DNA of 64,000 nt from Bdellovibrio bacteriovorus (lineage in GTDB: Bacteria; Bdellovibrionota; Bdellovibrionia; Bdellovibrionales; Bdellovibrionaceae), in contig NZ_CP020946.1 in the NCBI RefSeq assembly GCF_002208115.1, positions 682,001 through 746,000 of the forward strand, read 5' to 3'. Below are positions 17,106 through 27,498 of this stretch, piece after piece. The position numbers and the translations under genes were made by a program. Positions within the stretch are counted from its first letter, which is position 1, and every line of letters begins with the position of its first letter. Under the pieces are notes generated by a model. The model did no database searches. It was not told where the DNA came from and saw only the letters and a program-made list of their open reading frames with translations.

Positions 17106-19790
17106 ATGTTCATTCAATCCAAAGACAGTTTTAAGACGAAATCGAAACTTCAGGTGGGCTCTCAGAGCTACACCATTTTCAACGCTCAAAAAATTCAGCA
17201 TCCCAACATCAAGAAACTTCCGGTGTCGCTGAAGGTCCTTTTGGAAAACCTTCTGCGGCACGAGGACGGTCTGCATGTCAGCAAAGAGGACATTGATTCT
17301 TTGCTAAGCCTGAGCAACGAATCCCTTTCCCGCGAAATTTCTTTCTTCCCGGCGCGGGTTCTGATGCAGGACTTTACCGGCGTGCCGGCCGTGGTGGATC
17401 TGGCGGCGATGCGGGATGCGATGAAGTCACTGGGCGGGGATCCGAAAAAGATCAACCCGCTGGTGCCGGTGGATCTGGTGATCGACCACTCCGTGATGGT
17501 CGATGCCTTCGGGACACCAAAGTCCTTTGATGAAAACGTTAAGATGGAATTTGAGCGAAACCACGAACGTTATGTCTTCCTGAAATGGGGGCAGAATGCG
17601 TTCCAGAACTTCAAAGTGGTTCCGCCGGGCACAGGTATTTGTCATCAGGTGAATCTGGAATATCTGGGTAAAACTGTATGGTCCAATCACGGGCCGGAGG
17701 GTGCCAACGCCTTCCCGGACACGCTGGTGGGCACGGACAGTCACACCACCATGATCAACGGTCTGGCCGTACTGGGCTGGGGTGTGGGTGGTATCGAGGC
17801 GGAAGCGGTGATGCTGGGGCAACCTCTCAGCATGCTGATTCCGGAAGTGGTCGGCTTTAAACTTGATGGCAAAATGAAAGAAGGCACAACGGCGACGGAT
17901 CTTGTTCTGACCATCACGCAAATGCTGCGTAAAAAAGGTGTGGTCGGCAAGTTCGTTGAATTCTATGGTCCGGGTCTGGCATCCATGTCACTGGCGGATC
18001 GTGCGACGATTGCCAATATGGCTCCGGAATATGGTGCCACCTGCGGATTCTTCCCGGTGGATGAGCAGACGATGAAGTATCTGCGTCTGTCCGGGCGTGA
18101 TGCCGCAACAATTTCTCTGGTTGAAGCTTATGCGAAAGAAACCGGTTTGTGGCGTTCTGAAGAAGCTGAAAAGCACTATCACTTCAATGACACTCTTCAT
18201 TTGGATATGTCGACGGTGGAGCCTTCGCTGGCGGGACCAAAGCGTCCTCAGGACCGCGTGGTGCTGGCGGGCGCTGCGGAAGACTTTAAAAAACAACTGG
18301 TGGCGGGCTTCCAGGTGGAGGCTGACAAAGCCAGCAAAACCGCTTCTGCGGTGGCGGTGGACAGTGAATCCTATTCACTGGGCCACGGGGACGTGGTGAT
18401 CGCCGCGATCACGAGCTGCACCAACACGTCCAATCCGTCGGTGATGATCGGGGCGGGCCTGGTGGCGAAGAAAGCCGTGGAAAAAGGTTTGACCGTGAAG
18501 CCGTGGGTGAAGACGTCCCTGGCTCCGGGTTCTCAGGTGGTGACGGACTATCTTGAGCGCGCCGGTTTGCAGACTTATCTGGACAAACTGGGTTTCAATC
18601 TTGTGGGTTACGGCTGCACGACTTGTATCGGAAACTCCGGTCCATTGGAAGCGCCCGTTGCGGGAGCAGTGGAAAAAGGAAATCTGGTTGTGGCTTCGGT
18701 TCTTTCCGGCAACCGCAACTTTGAAGGTCGTATCAATCCGCATGTGAAAGCCAACTATCTGGCGTCCCCGATGCTGGTGGTGGCGCACGCGTTGGCGGGA
18801 AATATGATGATTGATATCACCCGTGATTCGCTGGGTACTGATTCGGCCGGTAAACCGGTGTATTTGAAAGACATCTGGCCCAGCACGCAGGAAATCCAGG
18901 ACACCATCAACAAGACTGTTGAAACGAAAATGTTCGACACCCGTTATGGAAATGTTTTTGCCGGAACTGAGGACTGGCAAAAAATCAACACGACGTCCTC
19001 TCAGGTGTACAACTGGGAGCCAAGCACTTACATCAAGAACCCTCCGTACTTCGAAGGCATGACTTTGAAGCCGGAAGCTGTTCATGACGTGAAGGGCGCT
19101 CGCCCATTGGCCATTCTTGGCGACTCCATCACGACCGACCATATTTCTCCGGCAGGCAGTATCAAAAAGGATTCCCCGGCAGGTCGTTATCTGACTTCAC
19201 ACGGTGTAGAGGCCAAAGATTTCAACTCTTACGGATCCCGGCGTGGTAACGACGAGGTGATGGTGCGCGGAACCTTTGCAAACATCCGTATCAAGAATGA
19301 GATGCTTCAAGGGGTGGAAGGCGGCATGACCAAATACGTGCCAAGTGGTGAAACACTGGCGATCTATGATGCCTCTGTGAAGTACCAGTCCACGATGACC
19401 CCGCTGGTGGTGATCGCAGGGAAAGAGTACGGTACCGGCTCTTCCCGTGACTGGGCGGCCAAGGGCACTCGCCTTTTGGGTGTGAAGGCTGTGATCGCGG
19501 AAAGCTTTGAGCGCATTCACCGTTCCAATCTGATTGGTATGGGGGTGTTGCCGTTGCAATTCCATCCGGGCACAGATCGCAAAACTTTGCATTTGGATGG
19601 CAGTGAGACGTTTGATATTTCCGGCATTGAATCCGGGATGAAACCGCAGCAGGATCTGACGTTGACGATTCATCGCGCCGACGGCAAGAAAGAGGACGTG
19701 AAGGTGCGTTCCCGCATCGACACCGCCGTCGAACTTGAGTACTACAAGAATGGCGGCATCCTTCATTATGTTCTGAGAAAACTGGTCTAG
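17106..19790 (+). CDS. acnA: Aconitate hydratase A
   Basis: 894 residues, the normal size for AcnA/IRP1-type aconitases, which interconvert citrate and isocitrate in the TCA cycle. The [4Fe-4S] ligands are visible as SCTNTSNPS near 437-445 and [10 protein letters not shown] near 503-512. [26 protein letters not shown] and the C-terminal swivel segment [15 protein letters not shown] are both conserved. AAGGAG precedes ATG 17106. The protein is likely cytosolic; AcnA-type enzymes can also bind mRNA when the cluster is lost. Confidence 0.97.
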   Translation: MFIQSKDSFKTKSKLQVGSQSYTIFNAQKIQHPNIKKLPVSLKVLLENLLRHEDGLHVSKEDIDSLLSLSNESLSREISFFPARVLMQDFTGVPAVVDLAAMRDAMKSLGGDPKKINPLVPVDLVIDHSVMVDAFGTPKSFDENVKMEFERNHERYVFLKWGQNAFQNFKVVPPGTGICHQVNLEYLGKTVWSNHGPEGANAFPDTLVGTDSHTTMINGLAVLGWGVGGIEAEAVMLGQPLSMLIPEVVGFKLDGKMKEGTTATDLVLTITQMLRKKGVVGKFVEFYGPGLASMSLADRATIANMAPEYGATCGFFPVDEQTMKYLRLSGRDAATISLVEAYAKETGLWRSEEAEKHYHFNDTLHLDMSTVEPSLAGPKRPQDRVVLAGAAEDFKKQLVAGFQVEADKASKTASAVAVDSESYSLGHGDVVIAAITSCTNTSNPSVMIGAGLVAKKAVEKGLTVKPWVKTSLAPGSQVVTDYLERAGLQTYLDKLGFNLVGYGCTTCIGNSGPLEAPVAGAVEKGNLVVASVLSGNRNFEGRINPHVKANYLASPMLVVAHALAGNMMIDITRDSLGTDSAGKPVYLKDIWPSTQEIQDTINKTVETKMFDTRYGNVFAGTEDWQKINTTSSQVYNWEPSTYIKNPPYFEGMTLKPEAVHDVKGARPLAILGDSITTDHISPAGSIKKDSPAGRYLTSHGVEAKDFNSYGSRRGNDEVMVRGTFANIRIKNEMLQGVEGGMTKYVPSGETLAIYDASVKYQSTMTPLVVIAGKEYGTGSSRDWAAKGTRLLGVKAVIAESFERIHRSNLIGMGVLPLQFHPGTDRKTLHLDGSETFDISGIESGMKPQQDLTLTIHRADGKKEDVKVRSRIDTAVELEYYKNGGILHYVLRKLV

Positions 19791-19807
19791 TTCCTTGCAT
19801 ATTCACA

Positions 19808-19833
19808 AGCTCTCGCCTGAACAGGCGAGAGCT
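19808..19833 (+). terminator. Perfect 12-bp hairpin after acnA
   Basis: AGCTCTCGCCTG (19808-19819) and its exact complement (19822-19833) are separated by two bases. It sits 18 bp after the acnA stop. No T-run follows, so it may act as a 3'-end stabiliser or Rho-assisted stop rather than a classical intrinsic terminator. Confidence 0.5.
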
Positions 19834-19951
19834 CTGTCCACCGGCCAGGTCCAAAAAATTACCTTCCTTTAAGAAACTGTCCCAAGCCCTTCAGTAAAGT
19901 TCGCATCAAAACGAAAAGTAGATCAGAACGTTATCGAGGAGTTATACATCT

Positions 19952-21583
19952 ATGGGCAACATCACGTCCTGGTTTCGCGGCATCAAGGGAAAACTTCTAT
20001 TCGCAGCGGCCCTTCCGATTGTGGCTTTCTGTATGGTCGGGGTTATCTCTGTTAACGGTGTGGGTCGCGTGAATGAGCTTCTGAAAAGTTCGCACAACGA
20101 AATCATTCCCAATATTCTGATTCTGACGGACATGCGCATTTCCCGGAATGCTTTTGGATTTCGTGCTTACTCAGCGCTAAGCCTTTTCAAGGCGGGGAAA
20201 GATATCGACGGCGAAGTGACGATGGCCGAACAGGCTTTGCATTCCTATCGCAAGGACTATGAAAAATACACCAAGACGTCTTTCACGGAAGAAGAAAAGG
20301 TCCTGTTTGAAAAGGCTCAGGACAAGTTCCCGGCCATTCTGGCGATCATGGAAGACATTCTGAAAAATCTTAAATCCAAAGATGCCGCCAGCCTTGAGAA
20401 AGCCGAAGAGCTTCTGCGCGGGGCCTACACCGTGGCGGGTGTTCCGGTGAGTGAGTTCACCGCCGCAGCCTTGAAAATCTATGAAGGTAAAGCCACGGCC
20501 GAAGGAGTACTGGCTCATCAGGCCGAGCAGTCTGTAAAGATGTGGAATATTCTGACAACGATCATCGGGAATATTCTGATTTCCGGGACGTTGCTGTGGA
20601 TTGCTTCGCGCATGTCCAAAGAGATCTCCGGCATCTCGGAAAAACTGACGGAAGCCAGCAATCATGTCGCCGGTGCCGTGACCCAGATGACCAGTGCGGG
20701 TACAAGCTTGTCCCAGTCTTCCACGGAAGCGGCAGCTTCTTTGGAGGAAACCGTGGCTTCTTTGGAAGAGCTTTCTTCCATGGTGCAGATGAACTCGGAT
20801 AACGCCAAACAGGCGGCAAGTCTTTCGGCCTCCTCCCGTGAGGTTGCGGAAAAAGGTCAGGGTGAAATTTCAAAACTGATTTCGTCCATGGAGCAGATCT
20901 CGGGTTCCTCGCGAAAAATTGAGGAAATCATTCATGTGATCGACGATATCGCCTTTCAGACCAACCTGCTGGCGCTGAACGCCGCGGTGGAAGCCGCCCG
21001 TGCCGGAGAGCAGGGGAAAGGTTTTGCCGTGGTGGCTGAAGCCGTCCGTGCGCTGGCGCAACGAAGCGCCTCTGCCGCCAAGGACATCACCCAGTTGATC
21101 AAGCAGTCCGTGCAGCAGGTGGAAGAGGGCAGCCAGATTGCCAGCTCCAGTGGTGTGGTTCTGGATAATATTGTGACTTCAGTTAAAAAAGTGGCGGATT
21201 TGAACAATGAAATCGCCACGGCCAGCACCGAGCAGACAGCCGGGATTCAGCAGATCAGTAAAGCCATGAACCAGCTTGATCAGTCCGCACAGAGCAACGC
21301 GGCTTCCGCTGAAGAAATCGCCGCCTCCAGTGCCGAGATTGACTCGATGGCCGCGACCTCCCAGAAACTGACGTCTCAACTGAATGAAGTGATCCACGGT
21401 AAAGGGGGTGTGACGGCTGTTGCGCCGACAGTTGCCGCCGTGGCGGTCAGCAAGACGCCTGCCGTGACGGCCTCCCAGGCAGTAAAGGTGGTGGCCCCGA
21501 AGAAAGCTGCGAAAGCCTCGGCTGCCAGCGAGGTGATTCCGTTTGATGACGATCGCCAGGTGGGCACCATCGAGGGCTTCTAA
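19952..21583 (+). CDS. Methyl-accepting chemotaxis protein
   Basis: 543 residues. Membrane segments lie at about 12-34 and 195-215, with a helical periplasmic domain of about 160 residues between them, of four-helix-bundle type (long helices with EEEKVLFEKAQDKF and similar). There is little or no HAMP; the signalling domain follows with the highly conserved tip IDDIAFQTNLLALNAAVEAARAGEQGKGFAVVA (about 330-362). A flexible Ala/Val/Lys-rich linker (about 485-525) ends in a non-canonical tail, not the NWETF-type CheR/CheB pentapeptide. GAGGAG precedes the start. It forms a single transcription unit. Confidence 0.93.
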   Translation: MGNITSWFRGIKGKLLFAAALPIVAFCMVGVISVNGVGRVNELLKSSHNEIIPNILILTDMRISRNAFGFRAYSALSLFKAGKDIDGEVTMAEQALHSYRKDYEKYTKTSFTEEEKVLFEKAQDKFPAILAIMEDILKNLKSKDAASLEKAEELLRGAYTVAGVPVSEFTAAALKIYEGKATAEGVLAHQAEQSVKMWNILTTIIGNILISGTLLWIASRMSKEISGISEKLTEASNHVAGAVTQMTSAGTSLSQSSTEAAASLEETVASLEELSSMVQMNSDNAKQAASLSASSREVAEKGQGEISKLISSMEQISGSSRKIEEIIHVIDDIAFQTNLLALNAAVEAARAGEQGKGFAVVAEAVRALAQRSASAAKDITQLIKQSVQQVEEGSQIASSSGVVLDNIVTSVKKVADLNNEIATASTEQTAGIQQISKAMNQLDQSAQSNAASAEEIAASSAEIDSMAATSQKLTSQLNEVIHGKGGVTAVAPTVAAVAVSKTPAVTASQAVKVVAPKKAAKASAASEVIPFDDDRQVGTIEGF

Positions 21584-21630
21584 GGCGGCCAAAACGCCTG
21601 TGTTGAACTTCTTTACTATGTGACTTTTTA

Positions 21631-21653
21631 GGGCCCCTTTCAGGGGCCTTTTC
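21631..21653 (+). terminator. Rho-independent terminator
   Basis: GGCCCCT (21632-21638), loop TTC, AGGGGCC (21642-21648), then TTTT. It lies downstream of the chemoreceptor gene. Confidence 0.85.
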
Positions 21654-21749
21654 CATTCAAAGCCTCCAGCTTGCAGTACAGTGTCTCAAAATGTGGCAAA
21701 GTCTTTGCTGTATGAAATTCGTCTTTTCATAAAAAAGAACGGAGTGATT

Positions 21750-22559
21750 ATGAAGAACGTTATGAAGTACGGAGTCGTAGCCGCGGCTTTGGTTGTCAGT
21801 CAATCCGCGTCGGCCTCTTTCTGGGGTAAGGTGAAAAATGCCTTTAACGACTGCAAATACGAAGATCAGGAGTACAGCCAGGTCTATTCGTATGAAAAAG
21901 CCGTGACGCCGCGTCTGCCAGAATACCTAAGACCGCAGCAGGCATTCAGTGAGCAGGATTTCTATTCCAAGCCCTGGCTGCGTGATTTCCGCTATGTGAT
22001 CGTGATCAACAAGGCTGAACATGGCCGTACCGCCCAGACAATGCGTGTGTACGAATATGGCCGCGTTGTTATCAACAGCAAAGTATCCACAGGCCGCGAG
22101 GGTCTGGAGCTGAAACGCAAAAACAAAGAGTGCACGGGCGCTCCGGCGAAGTCTTACTGGTCTCAGACCCCAACGGGTTATTACACGCCGAAATTCCTGT
22201 CTAAAGATCACCACTCCAGTTCATGGGATTCTTCCATGCCGTTTGCGATCTTCTATGACGTGGACAACGGTTTGGCTTTGCATGAAGTTTACAAGAAATA
22301 CACGGACTATCTTGGAGGCCGCGCTTCCGGTGGTTGCACCCGTCAGGATGCGAAAACAGCTGAAGAGTTGTTCAACCGTGTGAAGGAAACTGAGCGCGCC
22401 ACCATCCCTGAAATCAATCCGGACGGAACTCCGGTGTTGAATGAGGATGGCAGCGTGAAGTACATCAATTCTCAGTACTGGACAAGCCAGAAGACCGGCG
22501 AAACTGTGAAGTTCAACACTTTCAGTGCGCTGATCATCGTGCAGGACGTAAGAGACTAA
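21750..22559 (+). CDS. Secreted L,D-transpeptidase (YkuD-type)
   Basis: 269 residues from ATG 21750 (GGAG five bases upstream). A signal peptide ends near SASA (about 23). The catalytic domain shows FRYVIVINKAEHGRTAQTMRVYE (strand pair typical of YkuD), then LALHE (His178) and RASGGCTR (Cys196), the family's catalytic His and SxGC(x)R motif. L,D-transpeptidases crosslink peptidoglycan stem peptides 3-3 or attach lipoproteins. In Bdellovibrio, enzymes of this type act on both prey and predator walls, so either site is possible. The stop overlaps that of the converging oligopeptidase gene. Confidence 0.82.
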   Translation: MKNVMKYGVVAAALVVSQSASASFWGKVKNAFNDCKYEDQEYSQVYSYEKAVTPRLPEYLRPQQAFSEQDFYSKPWLRDFRYVIVINKAEHGRTAQTMRVYEYGRVVINSKVSTGREGLELKRKNKECTGAPAKSYWSQTPTGYYTPKFLSKDHHSSSWDSSMPFAIFYDVDNGLALHEVYKKYTDYLGGRASGGCTRQDAKTAEELFNRVKETERATIPEINPDGTPVLNEDGSVKYINSQYWTSQKTGETVKFNTFSALIIVQDVRD

Positions 22560-24649
22560 TTCTTATTTCCGTTAACCATCAGAATAAATGCATATTCCGT
22601 GGCCGTTTCTTTCAACTGATCGAAGCGGCCGGAAGCTCCTCCATGACCTGACTCCATGTCAGTCTTCAAAAGAATCATCGAAGTCCCTTTGTTGTGTTCG
22701 CGAAGCTTCGGCACCCATTTCGCCGGCTCCCAGTATTGTACCTGAGAATCGTGGAAACCTGTTGTCACCAAAACATTCGGATAAGCCTGGTCCTTGACGT
22801 TGTCGTAAGGAGAGTACTTGCGGATGTACTCGTAGTCCTCTTTCACATTCGGATTGCCCCACTGGTCGTATTCGCTGGTGGTCAAAGGAATGCTATCATC
22901 CAGCATGGTTGAGATCACATCCACGAACGGCACCTGGGCCACCATACCTTTGTAAAGATCCGGGCGCAGATTCATCACCGCCCCCATCAAAAGGCCGCCG
23001 GCACTTCCACCCATGGCAAAAGTGTGTTCCGGAGTCGAATAGCCGTCTTTGATCAGAGCTTCGGTGACGTCAATAAAGTCATTGAAGGTGTTCATCTTTG
23101 AATGCGTGCGGCCCTGGTCATACCAGTGACGGCCCATCTCGGAACCCCCACGGATGTGAGCCTTGGCATAGACAAAACCGCGATCCACCAGGCTGAACAG
23201 ATTGCTGCTGAACCAAGGGTCCATGTTCGCGCCGTAGGATCCGTAGCCGTAAACCAGCATCGAGGACTTGCCGTCTTTCTTGAAGTCCTTTTTCATGATC
23301 AGGGACACCGGAACTTTGGTGCCATCGCGAACTGTCAGGAATACGCGCTCGGTTTTGTACAAGTCGGCGTTGTAGTTCGGGATCTCTTTCACTTTTTTCA
23401 AAACCTGTTCTTTGGTTTTGACGTTCAGTTCGTAAACAGAATCCGGTAGACGCATGGATTCATAGTTATAGCGCAGCCATTCGGTGTCGTATTCACGGTT
23501 GTCGCCGACAGATGCCAGATAGCTTGGATCTGCGAACTTCAGCTCGTAAGGATTCTGGGCGTTGCGGTCCGCAATGCGCACTTGAGTCAGGCCGTTGTGA
23601 CGCTCGTCCAGTGCGATGAAGTCCTTAAACACGGTGACGCTTTCCAGGTACGTGTCATCCCGGTGAGGGATCAGTTCTTTCCAGTGTTTTTCCTCGGTGT
23701 GATCAAGGTCTGCCACCATCAATTTGTAATTGCGGGCGTTTTTATTGGAAACGATATAGAACTTGTCGCCGCCATCCGTGACCGAGTATTCGTGCGCACG
23801 TTCGCGTGGATTGAACACCTTGAAAGTCCCTAGGGGGGTGTCTGCCGACATGAAACGTGTTTCGGTCGTCAGGGTGCTGTAGGAGCCGACGAAGATGAAC
23901 TTTTCAGACAAAGACTTGTAAACGTAAACGCTGAAGGTGTCGTCTTTCTCGTGATAGACCAGATCCTTTTTGTGCGTTTTGATGTTGTAGCGATAGATCT
24001 TCTCTGAACGCAGGGTTTCTGGGTGCTGTTCGGTATAGAAGATCGTTTCATTGTCATTGGCCCAGCTCAGGTTGCCGGTGACATTTTCGATTTTTTCCGC
24101 CAGCACTTTCCCGGTGGTCAGATCCTTAAAGTGAATCGTGTAGAATCGTCGGCCCACGGTATCCACCGCATAAGCCATCATTTTGTGGTTTGGACTCATG
24201 CGCGGACCGGTTGAGCTGAAGTAGCTGTGCCCTTTTGCCAGTTCCGGAACATTGATCAGAATTTCTTCCGGGCCCGTGGGGCTGCCTTTGTGGCGGGTGT
24301 GCAAAGGGTACTGCTGGCCCTTCTCATATCTAGCCGAATACCAGTAGTCACCGTCCTTGGCCGGCACGAAGGATTCATCTTCCTTCACGCGGGACTTCAG
24401 CTCCTGGAATATCTTTTCCTCAAGCTCTTTGGCGGGCTTCATCATTTCGTCAGTGTAGGCATTTTCTTTTTTCAGATAGTCGACGACTTTGGGATTCTCG
24501 CGTTCGCGCAGCCAGAAATAGTCGTCCATACGGATGTCGCCGTGTTTGGAAAGCTCGGTTGTGATCTTTTCAGGTTTCGGATAATCAAGATAATTTTTGT
24601 GCATGCATGAAACTCCCAGAAGTGCGATAGCCAAGACACTTTTTTTCAT
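22556..24649 (-). CDS. ptrB: Oligopeptidase B-like S9 peptidase, lipoprotein
   Basis: 697 residues, near the family's usual length (about 690). An N-terminal beta-propeller gating domain (about 60-420) precedes the alpha/beta hydrolase catalytic domain with the GGSAGG nucleophile motif (near 546-551), an Asp in the TSEYDQWGNP region or just beyond, and His in SGHGGASGR (near 671-679). Unlike most oligopeptidase B, it starts with a lipobox (LLGVSC, Cys15), indicating a membrane-anchored periplasmic form. It would cleave short peptides after basic residues, which is suited to prey protein digestion. Assignment to S9A is firm; PtrB specificity is likely. Confidence 0.88.
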   Translation of the reverse strand: MKKSVLAIALLGVSCMHKNYLDYPKPEKITTELSKHGDIRMDDYFWLRERENPKVVDYLKKENAYTDEMMKPAKELEEKIFQELKSRVKEDESFVPAKDGDYWYSARYEKGQQYPLHTRHKGSPTGPEEILINVPELAKGHSYFSSTGPRMSPNHKMMAYAVDTVGRRFYTIHFKDLTTGKVLAEKIENVTGNLSWANDNETIFYTEQHPETLRSEKIYRYNIKTHKKDLVYHEKDDTFSVYVYKSLSEKFIFVGSYSTLTTETRFMSADTPLGTFKVFNPRERAHEYSVTDGGDKFYIVSNKNARNYKLMVADLDHTEEKHWKELIPHRDDTYLESVTVFKDFIALDERHNGLTQVRIADRNAQNPYELKFADPSYLASVGDNREYDTEWLRYNYESMRLPDSVYELNVKTKEQVLKKVKEIPNYNADLYKTERVFLTVRDGTKVPVSLIMKKDFKKDGKSSMLVYGYGSYGANMDPWFSSNLFSLVDRGFVYAKAHIRGGSEMGRHWYDQGRTHSKMNTFNDFIDVTEALIKDGYSTPEHTFAMGGSAGGLLMGAVMNLRPDLYKGMVAQVPFVDVISTMLDDSIPLTTSEYDQWGNPNVKEDYEYIRKYSPYDNVKDQAYPNVLVTTGFHDSQVQYWEPAKWVPKLREHNKGTSMILLKTDMESGHGGASGRFDQLKETATEYAFILMVNGNKN

Positions 24650-24696
24650 TCGAAAAGGCTATCACCATCTTCCGGGAATTGGGAAGCACAAGAACC

Positions 24697-25638
24697 TTAC
24701 GGTCTGGCTTCACGCTCCGAGGACGGACGTGATTTTCTGTCTGCGTCAGCGCGCTGAGCGCGGGTGTAAGCATCCAGGAACGTTGTTCTGGCGAATTCCT
24801 CCAAAGATGTGGCCGTGGTGTTCTTTTTGTCGCGGTTGAAGGTGCCGGCGATGGTGCCGTTATTGAACGAGCGGCTCATTTCCAGCATGGCATCTGACCA
24901 GTCTTCGCTCAGACCGGCTCCGATCAGGTAATTTCTCATTTCCTGTTCAGGGACCTCGACATATTCAAGGTCGGGTTTTTTGATGGCCTGACCGATGATG
25001 CGCATAGCTTCTTCGAAGGTCACATCACGCTCACCTAAAAGATATTCGACATTGTGGGATTTGAACTCCGGATGCATCAACAGGAACGCAGCCCGGGCCG
25101 CAATATCACGGGTGGCAATCATTGGCACCGGAACTTCTCCGGACATGGTTCCAAAGAAGCGGTTCATCGAGATAATGCTGGGAATTCCGCTGAGCAGGTT
25201 TTCCATAAAGTACGTCGGGCGAAGGTGTACGATGTCCGCGCGGGTGATGGAGTTCAGCCTTTCTTCCTGATCATGCAGACCCAGGATAGGGCCTGTGCCG
25301 CTTTCAAGGTCGGCTCCGACACTGGAAAGATTCACCACCTTTTTGACGCCGGCCTCTTCGATGGCTTCGGCAATGACTTCACCGAATTTGTTTTGATAGA
25401 AGCGCACTTCTTTGGCGCTCAGGTCCGGGGGAATCATCGTAAAGACGGCGGAACAGCCACGCATGCAGTCCATCAGGAAGCTAACGTCATTGGCGTCACC
25501 TTGCGCCAGTTCCGCGCCACGGAAGGCCTCTTTGTTTGGGAACTTGCGGGCCACGCAGCGCACTTGTTGGCTGTTTGCCAGAAGGTGAGTGGTGATTTTT
25601 GAACCGATGTGACCTGTAGCTCCCATAACAAGAATCAT
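24697..25638 (-). CDS. NmrA-like NAD(P)-binding protein
   Basis: 313 residues of atypical SDR/NmrA type. The Rossmann motif GATGHIG is at 5-11, with VVNLSSVGADLESGTG near 103-118 and the HLRPTYFMENL block near 146-156 characteristic of this subfamily. The SDR catalytic Tyr-Lys pair is not evident, as in regulatory NmrA proteins. AGGAGA precedes the start. It is a lone minus-strand gene downstream of the recN terminator, and the substrate is unknown. The last 40 residues are charged and low complexity. Confidence 0.85.
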   Translation of the reverse strand: MILVMGATGHIGSKITTHLLANSQQVRCVARKFPNKEAFRGAELAQGDANDVSFLMDCMRGCSAVFTMIPPDLSAKEVRFYQNKFGEVIAEAIEEAGVKKVVNLSSVGADLESGTGPILGLHDQEERLNSITRADIVHLRPTYFMENLLSGIPSIISMNRFFGTMSGEVPVPMIATRDIAARAAFLLMHPEFKSHNVEYLLGERDVTFEEAMRIIGQAIKKPDLEYVEVPEQEMRNYLIGAGLSEDWSDAMLEMSRSFNNGTIAGTFNRDKKNTTATSLEEFARTTFLDAYTRAQRADADRKSRPSSEREARP

Positions 25639-25712
25639 AGCCCGTCTCCTTAAAATATGAGTGTAGGCTTCAATGGTAGGGGATCGGCTTCGGAGGGGGG
25701 AACTTACAAATT

Positions 25713-25748
25713 AGAAAGGCTGCTTTGTGGGCAGCCTTTCTTTGGTTT
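25713..25748 (-). terminator. Rho-independent terminator after recN
   Basis: AGAAAGGCTGC (25713-25723), 7-nt loop, GCAGCCTTTCT (25731-25741), perfect 11-bp stem. On the minus strand a T-rich stretch continues the stem (TTTCTAATTT). Confidence 0.8.
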
Positions 25749-25782
25749 TATTCTACTCCGCCAGGGTCGGAGTGTAGACCAG

Positions 25783-27483
25783 CTAGTTTTGTTTGGCGTC
25801 TGCCAAGAGTTGCTCGGCGTGGGCCAGGGATGTTTTGGAGATCTTTTCACCGCTGATAAGACGGGCGATTTCCTGAACACGATCCTTTTGTTTGAGTTCT
25901 GACACGACCATATTGACAGAATCTTTTTGCGGAGACTTCTGGATAAAGAAGTGAATATCTCCGAACGCTGCCACCTGTGGAAGGTGAGTCACGCAGACAA
26001 CCTGTTGTCCTTTGGCAATCGTGCGCAGCTTGCGACCGACTTTTTCCGCCGTTTCGCCAGACACGCCGGTATCCACTTCATCAAACAGATACGTGCGCGG
26101 CTGATTGCTGGAGCCCACCACGCGCTTCAATGACAAAAGAATACGGCTCAACTCACCACCCGAAGCAAACTTCGCCAGTGGGCGTTTTGCGTCCTTGGCA
26201 GAGGTCTGACTTAGGAATTCCACATCACTTAGACCTGTGGACGCCAGTTCCTGCAGTTTTTCAGTCATCACATGGAAGGTCACGCCTTTCATGTTCAGAT
26301 CCAGCAGTTCTGCGTTCACGCTGTCGGCCAGAAGCTCGGCTCCTTTTTGACGGCGTTTGTGCAGATCCGCACCCAGGGTTTCAAGCTCTTTCAAAATTAC
26401 AGAAGCTTCTTTTTTCAAAGATTCCACGCGGCTTTCAGAGTTTTGCAGGTTGGAGATTTCAATTTCCATCTCCATCAAAGCCTTCAGGATGTCATCGACC
26501 GTGGCGCCGTATTTTTTCTGCAGCTTGCGCAGATCGCTCAGGCGGCTTTCGGCTTCTTCCAGACGTTGAGGGTCCGCATCGATCTTGTTTGCGTACTGGC
26601 GCAGGTCATAGATGCTTTCATCAATCAAAGTCTTGGCCTGTTCCAGGTTTTCAAGTTTCGCCGCAATCTGCGGGTCGACGTTGGAAATCTCAAGGCCTTT
26701 TTTCAGGATCGCATTCAGGCGGCTGATCGCAGAATCATCATCCGTGTACAGGGCTGATTCCGCCTGATCCACAAATGCACCAATACGATTTGAATTTTTC
26801 AGTTTTTTGACTTCGACTTCCAGTTCGTGGTCCTCGCCGGGGGAAAGATCCAGATTGGCGATTTCATCACGCTGATAAGTCAAAAAATCCAGACGTTGGG
26901 CCTTTTGTTTGGCATCGCTTTCAAGTTTTTTGATTTCAGCAAAAATCGCGTGATAGCGGTTGAATTTTTCCGTGAACAACAAACGTTTGTCCCAGGTGCC
27001 TGCGTACTGATCCAAAAGATCCAGATGATAGTGCTTGGACATCAGGTTGCGGTTTTCGTGCTGACCGGTCATTTCAATCAGCGGTGCGGAATGGCCTGCC
27101 AGTTCCACCATCGGGGCCACGATGTCACGCAGGCTGTTCAGGGTGCTCAGGCTGCCGTTCAGGTACACTTTGGATTTGTCACCAGAACTGAGCACGCGAC
27201 GAACGATCAGGGTGTGCTCGTCGGCTTCAATGCCCATATCGTGCAGCATTTTTTGAATATCGGGGCGGGAGGAAATATCAAATGAACCCTCGATGGTCGC
27301 CTGGGTGGCGCCTGTGCGAATGGTGTCGCTGGAACCTTTGCCCCCCATCAACAGGGAAAGACTTTTCAGCAGAACGGATTTACCGGCGCCGGTTTCACCG
27401 CTCATGATGTTCAGTCCCTCTTTGAAAGAGACATGAAGGTTTTCGATAATCGCAAAATTGGACACTTTCAACTCAAGTAACAT
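25783..27483 (-). CDS. recN: DNA repair protein RecN
   Basis: SMC-like ATPase acting early in double-strand break repair and recombination. 566 residues, normal length. Walker A GETGAGKS is at 29-36, followed by a long coiled-coil middle (about 160-370). The signature segment FASGGELSRILLSLK is near 420, and Walker B YLFDEVDTGVSGETAEKVG lies near 448-466. The D-loop/H-loop region VCVTHLPQVAAFGD is intact. It is third gene of the operon M3 peptidase-nadK-recN, 15 bp after nadK. The nadK-recN pairing is common in bacteria and supports both calls. Confidence 0.97.
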   Translation of the reverse strand: MLLELKVSNFAIIENLHVSFKEGLNIMSGETGAGKSVLLKSLSLLMGGKGSSDTIRTGATQATIEGSFDISSRPDIQKMLHDMGIEADEHTLIVRRVLSSGDKSKVYLNGSLSTLNSLRDIVAPMVELAGHSAPLIEMTGQHENRNLMSKHYHLDLLDQYAGTWDKRLLFTEKFNRYHAIFAEIKKLESDAKQKAQRLDFLTYQRDEIANLDLSPGEDHELEVEVKKLKNSNRIGAFVDQAESALYTDDDSAISRLNAILKKGLEISNVDPQIAAKLENLEQAKTLIDESIYDLRQYANKIDADPQRLEEAESRLSDLRKLQKKYGATVDDILKALMEMEIEISNLQNSESRVESLKKEASVILKELETLGADLHKRRQKGAELLADSVNAELLDLNMKGVTFHVMTEKLQELASTGLSDVEFLSQTSAKDAKRPLAKFASGGELSRILLSLKRVVGSSNQPRTYLFDEVDTGVSGETAEKVGRKLRTIAKGQQVVCVTHLPQVAAFGDIHFFIQKSPQKDSVNMVVSELKQKDRVQEIARLISGEKISKTSLAHAEQLLADAKQN

Positions 27484-27498
27484 AATCTTTCCTTAAGC